The notes beneath the pieces are model-generated. The model was not told the DNA's origin and searched no databases. It saw nothing but the letters and a program-made list of their open reading frames with translations. DNA of 64,000 nt from Zygnema cylindricum. Lineage: Eukaryota > Streptophyta > Zygnematophyceae > Zygnematales > Zygnemataceae. Shown piece after piece: positions 52,786-63,595 of this stretch. A program made the position numbers and the translations under genes. The DNA lies in the NCBI GenBank assembly GCA_037447655.1, contig JBBHKE010003448.1, positions 350,887-414,886 of the forward strand, read 5' to 3'. Position 1 is the first letter of the stretch. Each line of letters opens with the position of its first letter.

Positions 52786-53791
52786 TGGACTACAGAATAC
52801 AAGAAGCCTCTAGATAGTATTTAACTAACTCACTTTAAGCCACAACCATTGCTGCCTTAGAAGGCAAACTGACAATTTGACTGCAACCCTATGCAGCTTG
52901 GACTCCCCTGAGTCCGTAGCAAAAAAAGTCACTGAAAACGACCAACCAGCCAATAAGTTATGAGGCACTAAAAATGCCAATTTGTACAAACTCTCAAAGG
53001 GAGAGGTGACTACCTACCAAAATTTTATAAGTCCTGATTCCTTTTAATAACTTCTATCTACTGAAGTACGGACCAATCAAATTACTGTACCGTACCAAAA
53101 GGTACTACTGCCGGTGTACCTTTTGTACGGCCTATGTACGACAAGGCTATTAGGTGGACGCGTGTCTGTTTTTTACTTGTTCGTACATTTATCGGAATTC
53201 CTATGACCGAATGTCATCTCTCCATGTGGCTCCAGGTCATGCCACGTCACAAAACGCCAAGGTGACCACTCCGGGATTTTGGCGATGACGTGCGCCGTCG
53301 GATTCGTAATGAGACGTAATCGTAGCCGTTATAATTACTTGCAAGTTATTTGTTTCGCTGTTGAACAAATGCGAGGTATTCATTCTGAAATGATGTCATA
53401 CTAAAACTGTATCTATGTACGCCGTATCTAGTTTTAGTTAAATGGATTTCTTACACTCTAAATATATATATATCTATCACACTCTATAGCATTTAGCATT
53501 GGTCCTAGTCTAGTAGGATAAAGCTGACCACTATCGGCCAACTTGACGAACTGAAGGTACCGGGTTCAAATCCCGGGTCCGTCAGTACTATTTTTAGTAA
53601 CCTACTAAAAATAACTGCCTGTTGAACTAAGGCAGCCATGGATCAACCACCCTCTCTATCCTTCAGTGACTACAACAAGTATGGGGGCTAGAGAGCGGAG
53701 GTGGAGGCAAGCTGTCCGTCCTTTTTCTTTTTCCTTTTATAAAACCATATTTAAACCTAGAAAATACTCTAGAAATCTATAAATTTCAACA
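52766..53791 (-). repeat. 5' LTR of element M
   Basis: 1026 bp, TGTTGAAATTTATAG...GAATTGCA. Best copy of the class: hairpin module 53639-53716, tRNA-like module 53501-53585, GTAC cluster (about 53068-53145), leader hairpins GGACTCAGGGGAGTCC (about 52898-52913) and GCTGCATAGGGTTGCAGT, and gag ATG 52785. Confidence 0.94.
53501..53585 (+). other. tRNA-like module of M 5' LTR (antisense to element)
   Basis: A-box TAGTCTAGTAGG (53506-53517) in a D-arm-like GTCC...GGAT hairpin. The perfect T-arm CCGGG-TTCAAAT-CCCGG (53560-53576) contains the B-box GGTTCAAATCC. TTGACGAAC (53543-53551) can pair with GTCCGTCAA-type sequence at the end (53577-53585), enclosing the T-arm. A-box to B-box spacing (about 45 bases) suits Pol III. 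No cloverleaf anticodon arm is obvious, so it is tRNA-like and not a tRNA gene. Confidence 0.65.
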
Positions 53792-53796
53792 ACATG

Positions 53797-54680
53797 AAAC
53801 CTCAATAAAAGAGATAAGAAGTGATAATGGAAAGAATACACCTCAAGGGAATTTGAAAAATATCTTAAAGAAGAAGGAATTCATCATGAGAAAACTGTTC
53901 CCTATAATCCGGAACAAAATAGAGTAGCAGAAAGAGTGAATAGAACTTTTGGAGATATGTCTAGAGGTATGTTAACTGATAAGAGGACAGGGTTGCATTT
54001 TTGGGCGGAGTCTATGAACTATGCTAATTTCATCAAAAATAGAGTCCTAACTTCAGCAAATAAGGAGGAAACACCGTATGAGAGGTGGACAAGAAGAAAG
54101 CCTGATTTGTCTAGTTTGAGAGTGTTCGGAAGTCAAGTCTATAGTTTGGATTTCGATAAGACTAAATGGAAGTTAAAGGGGAGAGGGAAGCTAGGATATC
54201 TTGTAGGATATGATGAGAGCACAAAAGGATACCGAGTGTATGACTTGAAAAACAGAGATATAATTCTGGTAAAACACATAGTGGTGATGAATGAAGAGAA
54301 GTTCATTGATCCATTCAAATATAATAAGGAAGTCAAAATCAGATTTGAAACGGATCAATTTTCTGACTTTGACTTTGAAAATGAAGAGAAAGGAGATGGA
54401 GAAAAAGGAAAATCTGCAGACCTACCAAAGGAGAAAGAGGAAAAGACAACATCCGAGGCAACGCCACAATACCAAGTGGAAACCGATGAGGAACTTGATA
54501 GGACACCGGAATTGCAAGATAGGGGAGCTGAAAATCTCCCAAAACGAACCCCAAGGATGCCTTCCATACCGGCGTCCGATTTTGAAGGGGGAAGAAGAAG
54601 TAGCAAACGACTTCGAAAAAGACAAGAAAATAACCAACTCACAAAGATGTCTCAGCCAGATGAACCTCAAACATACTTAG
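53797..54680 (+). pseudogene. Element L integrase C-terminal half
   Basis: Resumes after M: ETSIKEIRSDNG (second catalytic Asp), then a one-base loss (DNGGEYTS becomes DNGKNTP). From 53936 the frame NRTFGDMSRGMLTDKRTGLHFWAESMNYANFIKNRVL...SLRVFGSQVYSLDF...GYRVYDLKNRDIILVKHIVVMNEEKFIDPFKYNKEVKIRF and the acidic linker (to RRSSKRLRKRQ) is open. The catalytic Glu region (about 53925) reads AERVNRT in the local frame. Confidence 0.9.
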
Positions 54681-55560
54681 AGGCCATAAACACTCCAGAA
54701 AGTAGCCGGTGGATCACAGCTATAAATGAAGAAATGGCCTCTATCATGGAAGCCAATACATGGGAGTTGGTAGATTGTCCACCGGACCGAAAACCGATTG
54801 GATGTAAGTGGGTTTTTAAACTTAAATTAAACCCACATAATACCATTGAGAGGTACAAAGCTAGGTTAGTTGCAAAAGGTTGTACTCAAAAAGAGGGGAT
54901 ACACTACAAAGAAACCTTTGCACCTGTAGTCAGATTTCCTTCTGTTACAATCCTTTTAAGTATAGCCGCAGCGGAGGATATGGAAATCCACTAGATGGAT
55001 ATTAAAACAACCTTTTTGCACGGAGAGTTGGAAGAAGAAATTTACATGAGGCAACTTGAAGGATTTGTGGAAAGTGGGGAAGAAAACAAAGTTTGCAAAC
55101 TGATAAAGTCACTCTATGGGCTTAAGCAAGCCCCGCGACTGTGGAATATAAAGATAGACGAATTTCTGACCGGTTTGGGGTATATCAGAATTAGTTCAGA
55201 TCACTCTATATTTTTATTTGAGGATGAGAATAGAGTGATATTTATTGCTATTTATATGGATGATTTGTTGGTCTTAAAGAAAACCTTAGATAAAATTAAC
55301 TAACTTAAACGGGATCTTAGAAGCAGTTTTGATATGAAAGATCTCGGCGAAGCAAAGTACATTTTGGGAATTCAAATGGAGAGAGATAGAGGGTATAGAA
55401 TTATAAGACTCACTCAAAAAGAAGCAATCGGTAATATGATAGAAAAATTTCAGATGGAAAAAGCAAACGGATGAACTACTCCTATGGATTTCAAGAAAGT
55501 GTATGAGGGGAGTGAAGAAAGAGGAATATTGATAATTTAAGATGAGATGGATGAGATAAA
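54681..55560 (+). pseudogene. Element L reverse transcriptase
   Basis: In frame with the integrase tail: [64 protein letters not shown]...VRFPSVTILLSIAAAEDMEIH, then CAG to TAG (54992), then [23 protein letters not shown] (first Asp), SLYGLKQAPRLWN, YMDDLLVL (YVDD with V to M, about 55255), a TAA (about 55303), MKDLGEAKYILGIQME. Three nonsense codons. Confidence 0.9.
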
Positions 55561-56258
55561 AAGAAAATTTATGGAAAATATCCCTTATCAGCAGATTGTA
55601 GGTAGTTTGATTTATTTTATGAACTGTACCCGTCTGGATATAGCTGCAGTTGTAGGTGTCCTTAGCAAAAATCTAAATGAACCAAGAAAGAGAGACCGAA
55701 GGCTGCCAAAAGGGTGATGAGGCATCTGGTGGGGACAAGGGAATTATGGTTGCATTGGGAGGGGAGAACACTGACATCACCACTTGGAGTGATGCCAGTT
55801 ATGGAGATGTGCCAATAAAGAGGTTTACGAGTGGATATGTGTTGCAAATTGGATCCGATGTATGTTGATGGAGTAGCAAGCAACAAAAAGTAGTTGCTCA
55901 ATCCACTATGGAGGCTGAATACATGGCTTCCTCTGATGCCACCAAAGAATTAATGTGGGTTAAATCTCTTCTTGAAGAACTTGGGTTCATGAAGTTTGGA
56001 ACTCAAAATGTTTTTTGTGATAATCAAGCTGCTATCTCTATAGCAGCAAATCCGAAACATCACTTCAAAGCTATGCATATGGATATTAGACTAATCTTTG
56101 TCAGAGAGAAGGTAGAAAATAAAATTATTAAACTGTTCATAAAACTGATAGAGAAATGATTGCAGACATGGTGACAAAAGCAGTGCCTTCCCCTAAGTTG
56201 ATTTATTGCAGAAAAAACTGTGGATTAAAATTCAAAAGTGACTAGGAATTAAGGGGAG
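55561..56258 (+). pseudogene. Element L RNase H and PPT
   Basis: NIPYQQIVGSLIYFMNCTRLDIAAVVGVLSKNLNEPRK, then a frameshift at about 55690, GGENTDITTWSDASYGDVPIKRFTSGYVLQIGSDVC with a TGA at 55866, QSTMEAEYMASSDATKELMWVKSLL, VFCDNQAAISIAANPKHHFKAMHMDIRLIFVREKVENKI, a frameshift at about 56140, then MVTKAVPSP. Catalytic residues kept. PPT AATTAAGGGGAG (56247-56258). Confidence 0.88.
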
Positions 56259-57148
56259 TGTTGAAAAGAGGTAGTTAAAAGTTCACTTCCCTATTTTAGT
56301 TTTGGTTTAAAGAAAGAGAGTGAAGATCAAAGGCGCGCCATGGCTGCCGCCATATTTAGAAAGTGGCAGTTTTTGAAGTAAATAGTATTTTACTAAAATG
56401 AAACCTGATTCTAGATTTGAACCTGCGACCTCTATAGTCTCTATAGCCCAACGCCTTAACCATTAAGGCGTTACGAAACAATACACGTAGCGGGTTTCAT
56501 AAGTATATAAATATTAACGCAACAGCTAATTAACAGCAGACTAACCAAAAAGAGCAATTCCTGCATGTACGCGAATCTGAACCGTGTAAAATATGTGTTG
56601 ATCGGACGGCCGACATTATAGCCGCCACGCGAAGTGAGATTTTGGCGGCATACAGAGATAGCGTCACGCGGTGCCACGTGGCGCCACATTATTTGATATC
56701 GGAGAAGATGGGAGGAGGAACCATGGCTTCCGATTTGACAAGTGTCACCTTGTAAACCTTGTCGTACAATGGTCGTACAATAAGTACATCGCCCGTTGTA
56801 CCTTCTTGTAATATATAGTGTTCCTATTGGAATAGGGTTTTAGTATTAGGTAGTCGTGAGTAGGCAGACCGAGACTTAGTAATATTTAGGTACCTCTCTC
56901 TCTAAGAGAGCTTGTAACTATAAAGGTCATCTTTGACGAGCCATAACTTACTGCTCAGGGGAGCAAATCCAGTGATTCTTTTTGAGTTTGACTCAAGAGA
57001 GTCTTGTCCTCACAAGGGTGAGAGTGGTCAGAATATTTGTGTGCCTGGGCGGCGCTTATTCAGCGGGAAAGTAGAAGGGGCAAATATTATCCTAGAGGCT
57101 TTACATAGGCTGCTCATTCTGTGGGTCAATGGAGACCACAGAATTTCA
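56259..57148 (+). repeat. 3' LTR of element L
   Basis: 890 bp matching 44537-45421, ending GAATTTCA before GTACC. Carries the L-type tRNA-like module (56406-56477), G-box (about 56677), GTAC cluster, TATAAAGGTCATC core (about 56919) and the gag ATG copy (about 57129). Confidence 0.94.
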
Positions 57149-58255
57149 GTACCAATCTTTAATGGAACTGGCTTCATAAACAGGGAAAGTATGATGAAAG
57201 GAGCTCTATGCGAAAAAAGGTTTTTGGGGGATATTGAGTGGACGATAACGGCGTCCATCAAGTCTTGGAATCCCTCTAGGGTTTGAAGGAAGCAGATTCA
57301 CAAAGAAAGCAGGTCCATCTTCAACGAAGGAGACAAAAAAAGGAGAGGTGGTGGACAAAGGAAAGGAGAAGGAGGCGACCACACCAATAGCAAATGGTTC
57401 GGCATTCATTTCACCTATTCCGAGGAACGAGAGAATGATACTGAAACCTAGGACTTCAACGATATTGCCGCAAAGCACTTCATCCTACGCCATCTCACTC
57501 ATGGACTTGCATGTCCTCATTTGCAGGTAGAAAGGGCATCCGATCTTTGGATGGCTCTCATAGAGATGTACCGAAGTGGTACGATTCAGCAACAACAGTT
57601 GGCTGATCATAAAGTTAAGGAATATGTATACAAAGGGGGGGAAATGTTAGATTTTTGCAATGAGCTTGCTACACTCTTCATGGAGCTAGAGAGTGCAGGA
57701 AAAGATTTTAGTGAAAAAGAAAAGGTTAACAGTTTATTGATGATGTTACCCGATAAGTTCGAGAACATAGTCAACCGTGTGTTAGACTTACCGGCCTCAA
57801 GGTGGATATGGAACTCAGTGGTAGGGATGATTCTCGTTCGGGAGAATACGATTGAGATCCGAAAGGGAGGAAAGAGTGGCTATGCCTTGGCAACTTCGAC
57901 CGATTGGAGGAACAAGGATTTTCGAAAACCAGTCGGAAACTATGGGGGAAGGGAGCAAAAAAATCAGGCGGACGAGTTCAGACCAAGGGCTCCCAAAGGT
58001 TTATGTCATTTTTGTAAGAAATCGAGGCACTATATGGCAGAGTGCACTAAGCTAACCGAGCTTCGGTTAAAGGAGGGGCAGACCGATGGTACCCCGAGAG
58101 GAAAGAAAAAGGCCCTTGTGACACAGGTACATGAGGCGGAATCCGAGGACAAGGACGATGAGCTCCTTTTGGATGAGGAGTTGGAGACGAAAAACGAGGT
58201 CGATATTCCACGAAGGCAGAAATGTGCTTATGGTGGATTGAAAGGTGAGGCAGGC
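57149..58255 (+). pseudogene. Element K gag, main part
   Basis: VPIFNGTGFINRESMMKGALCEKRFLG, a shift near 57230, a charged stretch, then VERASDLWMALIEMYRSGTIQQQQLADHKVKEYVYKGGEMLDFCNELATLFMELES in a 245-codon open frame (57521-58258). The CCHC knuckle CHFCKKSRHYMAEC (about 57998-58040) keeps its ligands. Ends KCAYGGLKGEAG at a TAG before the protease motif. Confidence 0.9.
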
Positions 58256-59405
58256 TAGATTATAGATTCAAGTGCCTCTATGCACATGTGTAAAGATAGG
58301 CACCTATTCACTAAGATAAGAAAGATTCCCACCGCAGAGATAGAGAACGGGGATGAAGGATAGTCACCACTACTCTTGTAGGATCTGTAGATTTGAAAGT
58401 GTTAGTAGAAGGAAAGACATCCATAGTAACATTCTCCGATGTATTGTTTATTCCGAAGCTGAACAAAAACCTCATCTCTACATCTGTATTAGATGATAAG
58501 GGTTTTTTTACTAGCACTAGGGCAGGAGTCTTTACTGCTAGTTTTGAGGAGGATGTCTATTTCATTGCTGAGAAAGGAACCCATGGGATGTTTAGGCTAG
58601 TTTTATGTAATGAAAAGAAGAAACTTTATTATGTTGGTGTTCATGATATTATGATGTGGCATAAGAGGCTTGGGCATGTGAATCTAGATAAGTTAAGAGA
58701 GATGAAAAAGATGGGAGTGGTGGAAGGGATTTAGTTTAGTGAGAATGATAATATAAGTGATTGTAGTGGATGTGCTCAAGGTAAAACACACATATTACCC
58801 TTTCCTAAAACAGCCACCTATAAGGGAGAAAAAAAATCCTAGATCTAGTACACACAGATATTTGGGGACCGGCTAAAGTGCCCTCACCGGGGGGGAAGAG
58901 ATTTATGATGACTATCACTGATGATTGGTCTCAATATTCTCGCGTGTATTTTTTGAAAAACAAGTCAGCAGCTCAGGATTGTTTTAGACAATATAAAGCA
59001 TAGAGCAAAAAACTTCATGAAACTCCAATCAAGAGAATAAGGAGTGACAATGGTGGAGAGTATACTTCTAACCAGTTTGAGGATTTTCTGAGGGAAGATG
59101 GGGTCCAACACCAAAAGACAGTTCCAGAAAAACCCGGAACAGAATGGGGTAGCTGAAAGGTTAAATAGAACACTAAGTGATAGTGCTAGAAGTATGTTGT
59201 CAGATAAGAAGATAGGAAAAAGGTTTTGGGCAGAAGCAATGAACTGTGCTAATTACCTCAAAAATAGAGTTCTTAGTTCAGCTATAAAAGATCAAACACC
59301 TTATGAGAGATGGACAGGCCGAAAACCAGACATATCTCACTTAAAGGTTTTCGGCAGTCAAGTATTCAATCTAGATACTAATCGGTCCAATTGGAAGCTA
59401 GATTG
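58256..59405 (+). pseudogene. Element K protease and integrase (tail deleted)
   Basis: Protease IIDSSASMHMC (G of D-S-G replaced by S, about 58262). SDVLFIPKLNKNLISTSV. Integrase zinc domain MMWHKRLGHVNLDKL...CSGCAQGKTH (about 58655-58785); core VHTDIWGPAK (about 58852), RSDNGGEYTS (about 59045), VAERLNRTLSDSARSML (Glu kept, about 59155), then KRFWAEAMNCANYLKN...SHLKVFGSQVFNLDTNRSNWKLD. The usual GYFVGYDED...FDPFKYTKK block, about 100 codons, is absent; sequence jumps to the linker. Confidence 0.9.
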
Positions 59406-60540
59406 GTCCAAACTCCAGTGACAACTCTACTCGAAGCGGAAGACGTGGTGGAAATTGATTTGGAATCAAGGGATAGGGGAGAAGCCGAGATTGTTCGAAA
59501 GATCCACGAAAACCATCTATTCCGGCCTCAGATTTTGAGGGGGGAAGGAGAAGTAGCAAAAGACTACAAGAAAAACACGTTAATAACAAGGTAACTAAAC
59601 TATCTCATCAAGATAAACCTCAAACTTATGGAGAGGCAATGACTTGTCCAAAAAGAAATCGGTGGAAGACAGCCGTCAATGAGGAGATGGCCTCAATTAT
59701 GGAAGCCGATACTTCGGAGCTGGTGGATTGTCCACCTAACCGAAAACCAATCAGTTGTAAGTGGGTTTTCAAATTAAAACTGAACCCAGATAACACAATC
59801 GAGCGCTACAAGGCACGATTAGTGGCAAAGGGATTTACACAAAATGAGGGAATTGGCTACGAGGAAACCTTTGCCTCGGTTGTCAGATTTCCCTCCGTCC
59901 GCATACTTCTCAGCCTGGCAGCAGCGCAAGACATGAAAGTGCACCAGATGGACATCAAGACAGCCTTTTTGCACAGAGAATTGGAAGAGGAGATCTTCAT
60001 GCGACAACCCGAAAGGTTTGTGGAGGAAGGAGAGGAGAGTAAGGTATGCCGGCAGATTAAATCTCTTTATGGTTTGAAACAGGCGCCTCGACAGTGGAAT
60101 AAGAAGCTTGATGAGTTTCTTACCGGTCTGGGATATATCCGGATCAGCTCAGATCACTAAATCTATGTTTTGGAAGATAACGAAGGTTTTATATTTATTA
60201 TAATTTATGTTGATGATTTGTTTGTTTTAAGTAAATCAATGAAAAAAATTAATAAACTGAAAACCGATCTTAAGGGGAGATTTGAAATGAAGGATATAGG
60301 GGAAGCAAAAATATATTTTGGGAATTCAAGTAGAGAGAAACCGAAAAAGAAATATTATAAGATTGACTCAAAAGGAAGCAATAGCGAACATGCTTGAAAA
60401 ATTTCAAATGGATAAAGCTAATAGTTGTACAACTCCAATGGAGTTGAAGAAAGGAAGTGATGGGAGTGAGGAAAAAGGAGTCATAGTCTTAGACGAGAAA
60501 TTATCCCTGAAGAACAGAAGTTCATGCAGACTATTCCTTA
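59406..60540 (+). pseudogene. Element K linker and reverse transcriptase
   Basis: The linker remnant (VVEIDLESRDRGEAEIVRK) is followed by [90 protein letters not shown] (Asp kept), SLYGLKQAPRQWNKKLDEFLTGLGYIRISSDH, a TAA at 60158, IIIYVDDLFVLS (YVDD about 60210), a frameshift at about 60310 and VERNRKRNIIRLTQKEAIANMLEKFQM. Confidence 0.9.
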
Positions 60541-61214
60541 CAGGCAAGTAGTGGGAAGTCTAATCTATTTTATGAATTGTACCCGGCCGGATTTAGCTGC
60601 AGCTGTAGGAGTGCTGAGTAGAAGTCTAAATGCTCCCACTAAGAGGGATTGGGAGGCAGCTAAGAGAGTCCTTAGATATTTAATAGGAACTAGGGATCTA
60701 TGGTTGCATTTGGGTGGGGAGAATATTGATATCACTACTTGGAGTGATGCCAGTTATGGTGATGCTCCGATGAGGAGATGTACTTCTATATATGTATTAT
60801 ATGTGGGTGATGGGGCTTGCTGTTGGAGTAGCAAACAACAAAAAGTTATTGCTCAGTCCACTTGGAGGCTAAGTATATGTCCTCTTGTTCTGCTGTAAAA
60901 GAATTGATGTGGGTCAAGTCTTTGCTTGGTGAGCTTGGTCACCTTAAGAGTGGTGTGCAAAATTTTTTTTGTGATAATCAAGCAGCAATCGCTATTTCTG
61001 CCAATCCTGAACATCATTTTAAAGCCAAACACATGGAGATTAGACTCAACTTTGTTAGAGAGAAAGTAGAAAACAAAAATAACCAGTTAAGAGTACCGAC
61101 CAGATAGTGAGATGGTAGCAGATATGATGACCAAACCTGTGCCTTCCCTTAAGCTAATTTTCTGTAGGGAGAAGTGTGGTCTGAAATTAAAGATTGACTA
61201 GAAAATAAGGGTAT
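60524..61214 (+). pseudogene. Element K RNase H and PPT remnant
   Basis: YRQVVGSLIYFMNCTRPDLAAAVGVLSRSLNAPTKRDWEAAKRVLRYLIGTRDLWLHLGGENIDITTWSDASYGDAPMRRC is fully open; a single-base loss follows in STMEAKY (about 60862), then ELMWVKSLLGELGHLKSGVQNFFCDNQAAIAISANPEHHFKAKHMEIRLNFVREKVENK, a shift at about 61080, MVADMMTKPVPS. PPT GAAAATAAGGG at 61201-61211. Confidence 0.9.
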
Positions 61215-62278
61215 TTTAGAAATTAATTCTCTATTTTAAGTATTTTTTAGGTCAAAATAGAAGTATAGAAAGAAGCCGAGGCAGTCTACCTCTAACTTCT
61301 TTCTCCAACTCTCAAACTTGTCGCAGTCACTGAGAAATTGGAGAGGGAGCTAGAGCCATGGCTACCTAGGCTATCCAGAAGTTTATGGGAAAATATATTT
61401 TAGTTAGGGATTTTATTTACTTAAAGATATGTGCCGGCCACAAGATTTGATCCTGGTACCTACAAGCCAGCAGACAGCCGGTAGCAGTTAGCCGGTAGCC
61501 TTAGCCATTAAGTCTTTAACTAGTGTTACGTACGATATGGTTTGCTATTTAATTAAACATTATCAGGTAGGATAATTCATTTATCTGTTACTTTATATGG
61601 GAGACATAGATCCAGTAATGTAAAAGTACGGATTACGGTACAGATTAGAAAACAATACTGCGCATTTATTTCTTTAATGAAACTAATACCGCTCATGTAT
61701 TTATTACGGCTACGATTAAATGTGAATTTAATCTGACAGTCGCAATTAACGCCGAGATCCCGGAAGAGGATTTCGGCGGTTTTTCGTCATCGCCACATTG
61801 GATGACACGTGGCGGAATGACATTGGATCGCGGCATCTCCGAGGATTAAGGGAGCGAATCTGGACATACCACGTGTCGATATTTAGGCCATGTCGTACAG
61901 TGTCCGTACAGAAAGTACACCGGCAACTATACTTTTGTGTACGGAACTGAAATCTGATTGGCTCCGTACATCAGTAGATAGAGTCTGTGAGAGAGATACG
62001 ACTTAGAAAAATTAGGAGATAGGACCCTCTCTTCCAGAGAGCTTTTGTACAAAAGGTCAACTTTGACCCTCCATAACTTACTACTCAGGGGAGCAAATTC
62101 AGAGATTCTTTTTGCTATCGACTCAAGGGAGTCTTGCTTTCACAGTGGTGAAGTTGGTCAGAATTATTGTCTGCCAACGTGGCAGTTGTTTTTGCTGAAA
62201 CACAAATGGGTCAGGGTTATCCTAGAGGCTTCTTGGAAGTTGTCCACTCTGAGGACTTATGGAGGTCTCAGAGTTTCA
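61215..62278 (+). repeat. 3' LTR of element K
   Basis: 1064 bp (TTTAGAAATTAATTC...GAGTTTCA) matching 43455-44509. Hairpin module 61280-61366 (outer pair partly lost: GGCAG opposite CTACC), antisense tRNA-like module 61432-61520, G-box about 61808, GTAC cluster about 61890-61970, ATG copy at about 62259. Confidence 0.92.
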
Positions 62279-63079
62279 ACTCTGAACAAAGAGGTTGAGT
62301 CCGGCAGGACTGGAACCTTCGACCGGGAGAGTGAGGCGTAGCCATCAGCTCTTACTCGTCTCTCGTAATAGCTCGTTAAGATACATAAGGTTTGATTTCT
62401 ATTTGAACATTAGCTAGATCATTAATCCGATTGTCGAAATAACAAAGTGCGAACATAAAAACTAGTAGAATTTTAGTAAACACGAAACAAATGTACTGAA
62501 CATTTGTTTTTGAACGGTGAGCATTTAAAGCCGGTTTAGATCCGATGGGACGCATCATCGCCGAGATCCTTGAATGGCCACCTTCGCGGTTTTTTGACGT
62601 GACATGACCTGGCAACACGTGGCAAGGTATCATTGAGAAGAGGAAATCTTGGAGAACATGGTAACGAGTTCGAAAGGAGACAGACGTCCACTCCATGGCC
62701 TTATCGTACACAGGCCGTACTGAAAGTACATCGACCTTATAACCTTTCTTTACTGTACAGTCTTTTGATAAGTTCGTATATTAGTGGATAGGGGTTGTGA
62801 GAGGGGTTTAGGACTTAGAGGATTGAGGAGGTAGCCGCCTCTCTCCCAACAAGCTTGTATAAATATTGGTATCTTTGCCACATGATAATTAATCGCCTAG
62901 TAGGGCATTCTCAGGGATTCTTTTTGTTGTGGACTCAGGGGAGTCCAGACTACGCAGGGGTGTAGTCTGATTGTCCATTTGCTGCTTCGGTAACAATGAT
63001 CATAATAGAAGGATAGCTAGCCAAAAGCTATCTAAAGGCTTCCTAAATTTTGTGATTCAATGGGGGACACAGAATTATA
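62279..63079 (+). repeat. 3' LTR of element J, right part
   Basis: Continues 43454. Antisense tRNA-Asn-like module (62292-62366), GTAC cluster, TATAAATATTGG core (about 62858), leader hairpins GGACTCAGGGGAGTCC and GACTACGCAGGGGTGTAGTC (about 62931-62967), and the gag ATG copy (about 63060), ending AATTATA. Confidence 0.9.
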
Positions 63080-63455
63080 GTCTATACAAATAGTACACCG
63101 ACACCTGTACTTTTTGTATGATAGAGTATTGTGATTGGTGTCTTACGTTAGTAGATAAAGTTTTAGAGAGAGATGGGACTTAGAAAAATTTGGTAGATAG
63201 GACTCTCTCCGAGAGAGCTTCTGTATAAAAGGTCATCTTTGACCACTCATAACTTATTGCTCAGGGGAGAAAATTCAGAGATTATTTTTGTTATCGACTC
63301 GGAGGAGTCTTGCCTTCACAAGGGTGAAGGTGGCCAGAGTTTTTGTCTGCCAAAGTGGCAGTTATTGTTGTTGAAAAACAAAGGGGTCAGGGTTATCCTA
63401 GAGGCTTCGTGTGAGTTGCCTATTCTAAGGACCTATAGAGGTCTCAGAGTTGCAT
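63080..63455 (+). repeat. 3' LTR of element I, right part
   Basis: Continues 36774. GTAC sites, TATA box TATAAAAG (63224-63231) set between the short palindrome CTCTCTCCGAGAGAG (63203-63217) and GGTCATCTTTGACC (63231-63244, W-box TTGACC). Leader and end GGTCTCAGAGTTGCA (63441-63455). Flank TCGCA follows. Confidence 0.88.
63203..63244 (+). promoter_or_regulatory. LTR core promoter (element I)
   Basis: Palindrome CTCTCTCCGAGAGAG, TATAAAAG at 63224, then near-palindrome GGTCATCTTTGACC. The same order recurs in F, J, K and L LTRs with TATA varying (TGTACAAAAG, TATAAATA, TATAAAGG). The likely transcription start is about 25-30 bases downstream, in the leader containing the H1/H2 hairpins. Confidence 0.65.
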
Positions 63456-63595
63456 CGCACAAAGTCTGTAATCCATGTGCTCATAAATGAGTGGTACCAC
63501 GTAAGATAAGATTGAATATTGAAAATCGTCAAATATTTTTTACACCGACCAACTTCAACTCGAATTCGTCATTTGCACACCATCTACGTGCCAAC
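63456..63595. other. Unassigned 140-bp flank between LTRs I and N
   Basis: Starts with TCGCA next to the I LTR end and finishes CCAAC before the N LTR. No LTR, coding or repeat similarity to anything else in the window. Probably the local target DNA of the outer insertions; nothing functional recognised. Confidence 0.6.

Larger units (their letters stand above)
47386..53791 (-). mobile_element. Copia element M (innermost of the right-hand nest)
   Basis: Complete minus-strand element of 6406 bp with perfect TSD ACATG (47381-47385; 53792-53796). 3' LTR 47386-48423 (1038 bp), 5' LTR 52766-53791 (1026 bp). PBS GGTTATGGGCCCA (52765-52753); PPT AAAATAAGGGGAG (48436-48424). Full gene order gag-PR-IN-RT-RH is present with few breaks. 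LTRs differ at roughly a tenth of sites by eye, so despite being innermost it is older than E. Confidence 0.95.
44537..57148 (+). mobile_element. Copia element L (with M inside)
   Basis: Plus-strand element with perfect TSD GTACC (44532-44536; 57149-57153). 5' LTR 44537-45421 (885 bp), PBS GGTTATGGGCCCA (45422-45434), gag-pol 45402-47385 and 53797-56230, PPT ATTAAGGGGAG, and 3' LTR 56259-57148 (890 bp). M sits in the integrase. Several in-frame stops, but some long open stretches remain (352 codons at 53936-54994). Confidence 0.95.
43455..62278 (+). mobile_element. Copia element K (with L and M inside)
   Basis: Plus-strand element. 5' LTR 43455-44509, PBS GGTTATGGGCCCAC (44510-44523), gag start 44490-44536, then L. 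Gag resumes at 57149 and pol ends at about 61190; PPT remnant AAAATAAGGG (61202-61211); 3' LTR 61215-62278. It sits in the J 3' LTR; the 5-bp TSD is no longer clear (left CCTAA, right ACTCT) because bases at the left junction are lost. Part of the integrase tail is deleted. Confidence 0.9.
36775..63079 (+). mobile_element. Copia element J (with S2, K, L, M inside)
   Basis: Plus-strand element. 5' LTR 36775-37771 (997 bp), PBS AGTTATCGGCCCA (37772-37784), gag, PR, IN, RT, RNase H to 43245, a mutated PPT and a 3' LTR split by K into 43260-43454 and 62279-63079 (996 bp when joined). The matching LTR lengths confirm the reconstruction. The TSD is decayed (AATGT at 36770-36774; ATAGT-like at about 63077-63081). 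It inserted into the I LTR. Confidence 0.92.
35097..63455 (+). mobile_element. Copia element I, 3' end (outermost copy)
   Basis: Plus-strand element of which only RNase H (35097-36093), PPT (36094-36106) and the 3' LTR (36107-36774, 63080-63455) are in the window. Its upstream part was displaced left by H. The LTR is opened by J and its two halves join as GTACAATGT/CTATACAAATAGTACACC. All plus-strand copies J-L and minus copy M are nested inside it. Confidence 0.87.
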
